Source: Brevibacillus agri (GTDB taxonomy: Bacteria > Bacillota > Bacilli > Brevibacillales > Brevibacillaceae). From it: a stretch of 64,000 nt of DNA. The notes beneath the pieces are model-generated. The model saw only the letters and a program-made list of their open reading frames with translations. It made no database searches and was not told the origin of the DNA. Position 1 is the first letter of the stretch. Each line of letters starts with the position of its first letter. This document shows, one piece after another, positions 62,647 through 64,000 of the stretch. The position numbers were made by a program, and so were the translations under genes. Location of the stretch: NCBI RefSeq assembly GCF_004117055.1, contig NZ_CP026363.1, forward strand, positions 1,651,001 through 1,715,000, read 5' to 3'.

Positions 62647-63141
62647 TTACCGATTATCCACCTTCTCCGGATACATATCATGATTCATCAGCCGATAGCT
62701 CGCCATCTCCTCATACTTCGTCCCTGGACGGCCGTAGTTGCAGTACGGGTCGATCGAGATGCCGCCGCGCGGGGTGAATTTGCCCCAGACCTCGATATAT
62801 TTCGGGTCCATCAGTTTAATCAGGTCGTTCATGATGATGTTCACGCAGTCCTCGTGGAAATCGCCGTGGTTGCGGAAGCTGAACAGGTACAGCTTCAGCG
62901 ACTTGCTCTCGACCATTTTGATGTCCGGGATGTAGCTGATGTAGATGGTGGCAAAATCCGGCTGTCCGGTAATCGGGCACAGGCTGGTGAATTCCGGACA
63001 GTTGAATTTGACGAAGTAATCGCGGTACGGGTGCTTGTTATCAAAAGACTCCAGCACGCTCGGATCGTAGGAATAGCTGTAAGTCGTTCCCTGGTTGCCC
63101 AAAAGGGTGAGGGAAGACAGATCGCGTTGTTGTTCGCTCAT
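62647..63141 (-). CDS. queF: NADPH-dependent 7-cyano-7-deazaguanine reductase
   Basis: The 164-residue protein is the short unimodular QueF. It has the catalytic cysteine in [13 protein letters not shown], the NADPH motif [21 protein letters not shown] (E then S-K-S-L-K) and the T-fold end [15 protein letters not shown]. It reduces preQ0 to preQ1 in queuosine synthesis. GAGGAGG lies eight bases before the ATG. queE lies 72 bp upstream on the same strand. Confidence 0.95.
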   Translation of the reverse strand: MSEQQRDLSSLTLLGNQGTTYSYSYDPSVLESFDNKHPYRDYFVKFNCPEFTSLCPITGQPDFATIYISYIPDIKMVESKSLKLYLFSFRNHGDFHEDCVNIIMNDLIKLMDPKYIEVWGKFTPRGGISIDPYCNYGRPGTKYEEMASYRLMNHDMYPEKVDNR

Positions 63142-63213
63142 GGATGTTTCCTCCTCGTTTCTGTTTATCTGTTCCTGGTTTGTCCTTTCATCTACACGCT
63201 TGCACGTACACCT

Positions 63214-63948
63214 CTACACGCCGCGCTTGTTTCCCCAGACCAGCGCGTGGAGCTGCGGGAGCACCTTGGCGTCGTTCAAATCGGGGGCGGCCATCGCCTG
63301 GTCGATCAGCCATTCAAAGCTTTCCAATAGCTTTTCTCTCAGTTCCTGCGTGTCTGCGCTGACGAGATCGCTATTTCCCGGCTGGAGGAAAAAAGGAACC
63401 GCCGGATACCGCCGATGAATGTCGCGCGCATAGGCGAAGTCGGCGTCGTCAAACACGACGACCTTTAGGTTCAGCCCCGGATGCTTTTGCTCAAGCAAAG
63501 CGTGGACGATGCGGTCGAGCACGGCGTAGTCGGTGTTCATGCCGGAGCTTGGCGGCTTCGGCGAAAGGGTGATGTCGTCGATCAGGGGCAGCCATTCCTG
63601 CCAGCGGCTTCCTTGCGTTTCCAGCGCCGTGCGAATGCCGCGTTCCTTTAAAAACGAGACAAGCTCGCCCATGCCTGCGAGCAGCGCCGGGTTGCCGCCG
63701 GAGATCGTGACGTGGGAAAAACGGTTCTTCCCCAGACGCTCCAGCTCCGCCCAAATTTGCTCCGGCGTCATCTGCCTGATTTCATCCTGCGCCGAGCCGT
63801 CCCAGGTAAAGGCGGAGTCGCACCAGCTACAACGGTAGTCGCAGCCTGCCGTGCGGACGAACATCGTCTTTTGGCCGATGACCATGCCTTCCCCCTGAAT
63901 CGTCGGGCCGAAAATTTCCAGAACGGGAATGCTCACTCCATCATCCAC
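63214..63948 (-). CDS. queE: 7-carboxy-7-deazaguanine synthase
   Basis: The 244-residue radical SAM enzyme has IQGEGMVIGQKTMFVR, the cluster motif CDYRCSWC (CxxxCxxC) and TISGGNPALLAG. It converts 6-carboxytetrahydropterin to carboxydeazaguanine, the step between QueD and QueC. A GTG at 63948 is used; it overlaps the end of queD, and GAGG lies about 10 nt upstream. A second GTG at 63936 is possible. Confidence 0.93.
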   Translation of the reverse strand: MDDGVSIPVLEIFGPTIQGEGMVIGQKTMFVRTAGCDYRCSWCDSAFTWDGSAQDEIRQMTPEQIWAELERLGKNRFSHVTISGGNPALLAGMGELVSFLKERGIRTALETQGSRWQEWLPLIDDITLSPKPPSSGMNTDYAVLDRIVHALLEQKHPGLNLKVVVFDDADFAYARDIHRRYPAVPFFLQPGNSDLVSADTQELREKLLESFEWLIDQAMAAPDLNDAKVLPQLHALVWGNKRGV

Positions 63949-64000
63949 TCCCGTCTCGCCTCGGCATAGCTTGTCGGCGTTTCAAACAGGCGGACAAATT
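63933..64000 (-). CDS. queD: 6-carboxytetrahydropterin synthase, C-terminal end only (cut by the window edge)
   Basis: The last 21 codons read FVRLFETPTSYAEARREW and MME before a stop that overlaps the start of queE. This is the usual C-terminus of QueD and fits the queC-queD-queE-queF order. The rest lies outside the window. Confidence 0.75.
   Translation of the reverse strand, partial: FVRLFETPTSYAEARREWMME

Noticed and set aside
63142-63213. A preQ1 riboswitch in front of queF
   Set aside because: The gap is only 72 bp inside an operon and has no recognisable preQ1 aptamer. If present, it should lie upstream of queC, outside the window.

Overview
The window is a low-to-middle-GC Firmicute chromosome, most like Brevibacillus (inference). 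Pointers are strong AGGAGG-type ribosome sites with ATG, GTG and TTG starts, sporulation-type proteins (a SpoIIP-domain protein, an orphan sporulation-like kinase), Gram-positive lipoproteins, and many orphan regulators. No rRNA, tRNA or CRISPR array was seen.

Layout. 1-6.3 kb: small YezD and DUF2325 proteins, an oligopeptide-binding lipoprotein with a sigma-54 promoter, two serine hydrolases and an orphan histidine kinase. 6.3-8.6 kb: NupC nucleoside transporter divergent from a TrmB-type regulator. 8.8-13.2 kb: RidA, a DauR-like regulator, then a dipeptidase gene and a CocE-type hydrolase gene both cut by a roughly 2 kb AT-rich mobile scar (a MITE, a transposase fragment, a frameshifted lipoprotein gene). 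13.3-29.4 kb: the central polyamine region. 29.5-31.6 kb: DeoD and a PbuE-like purine exporter. 31.6-37.9 kb: TPR protein, exonuclease, acetyltransferases, TagO-like transferase, TetR unit. 38-45 kb: several gene remnants, a DJ-1-type membrane protein and a two-component system with a nonsense codon. 45-56 kb: Crp-type regulator, oxidoreductase, AI-2E transporter, an intact two-component system with a large WG-repeat protein, and a second peptide-binding lipoprotein. 56-61 kb: long tandem repeats, SpoIIP-like and pentapeptide proteins, an ANT(4')-like nucleotidyltransferase. 61-64 kb: DUF6173, a frameshifted DinB protein and the queuosine genes queF, queE and the end of queD.

The most striking content is a coherent sigma-54 regulon for putrescine/agmatine use. 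Six transcription units (two PuuP-like permeases, one with an amidohydrolase; agmatinase; aldehyde dehydrogenase plus putrescine aminotransferase; a glutamate dehydrogenase remnant; and the peptide-binding lipoprotein at 1071) have -24/-12 promoters with the consensus TGGYAY-N5-WTGCW. Five of the six promoters (four regulatory regions) sit 45-100 bp from a pair of 18-bp boxes, consensus YTATGCAAAAATGGATAG, always repeated with a 19-bp period. The gene next door encodes a CBS-PAS-PAS-AAA+-HTH activator with an intact GAFTGA loop. It is probably the regulator that reads these boxes. The pathway read from the genes is agmatine -> putrescine -> 4-aminobutanal -> GABA.

A second small regulon is suggested by an identical inverted repeat GTTACT-N8-AGTAAC in front of nupC/trmB and in front of the pbuE-deoD operon, which would link purine nucleoside uptake, phosphorolysis and base export.
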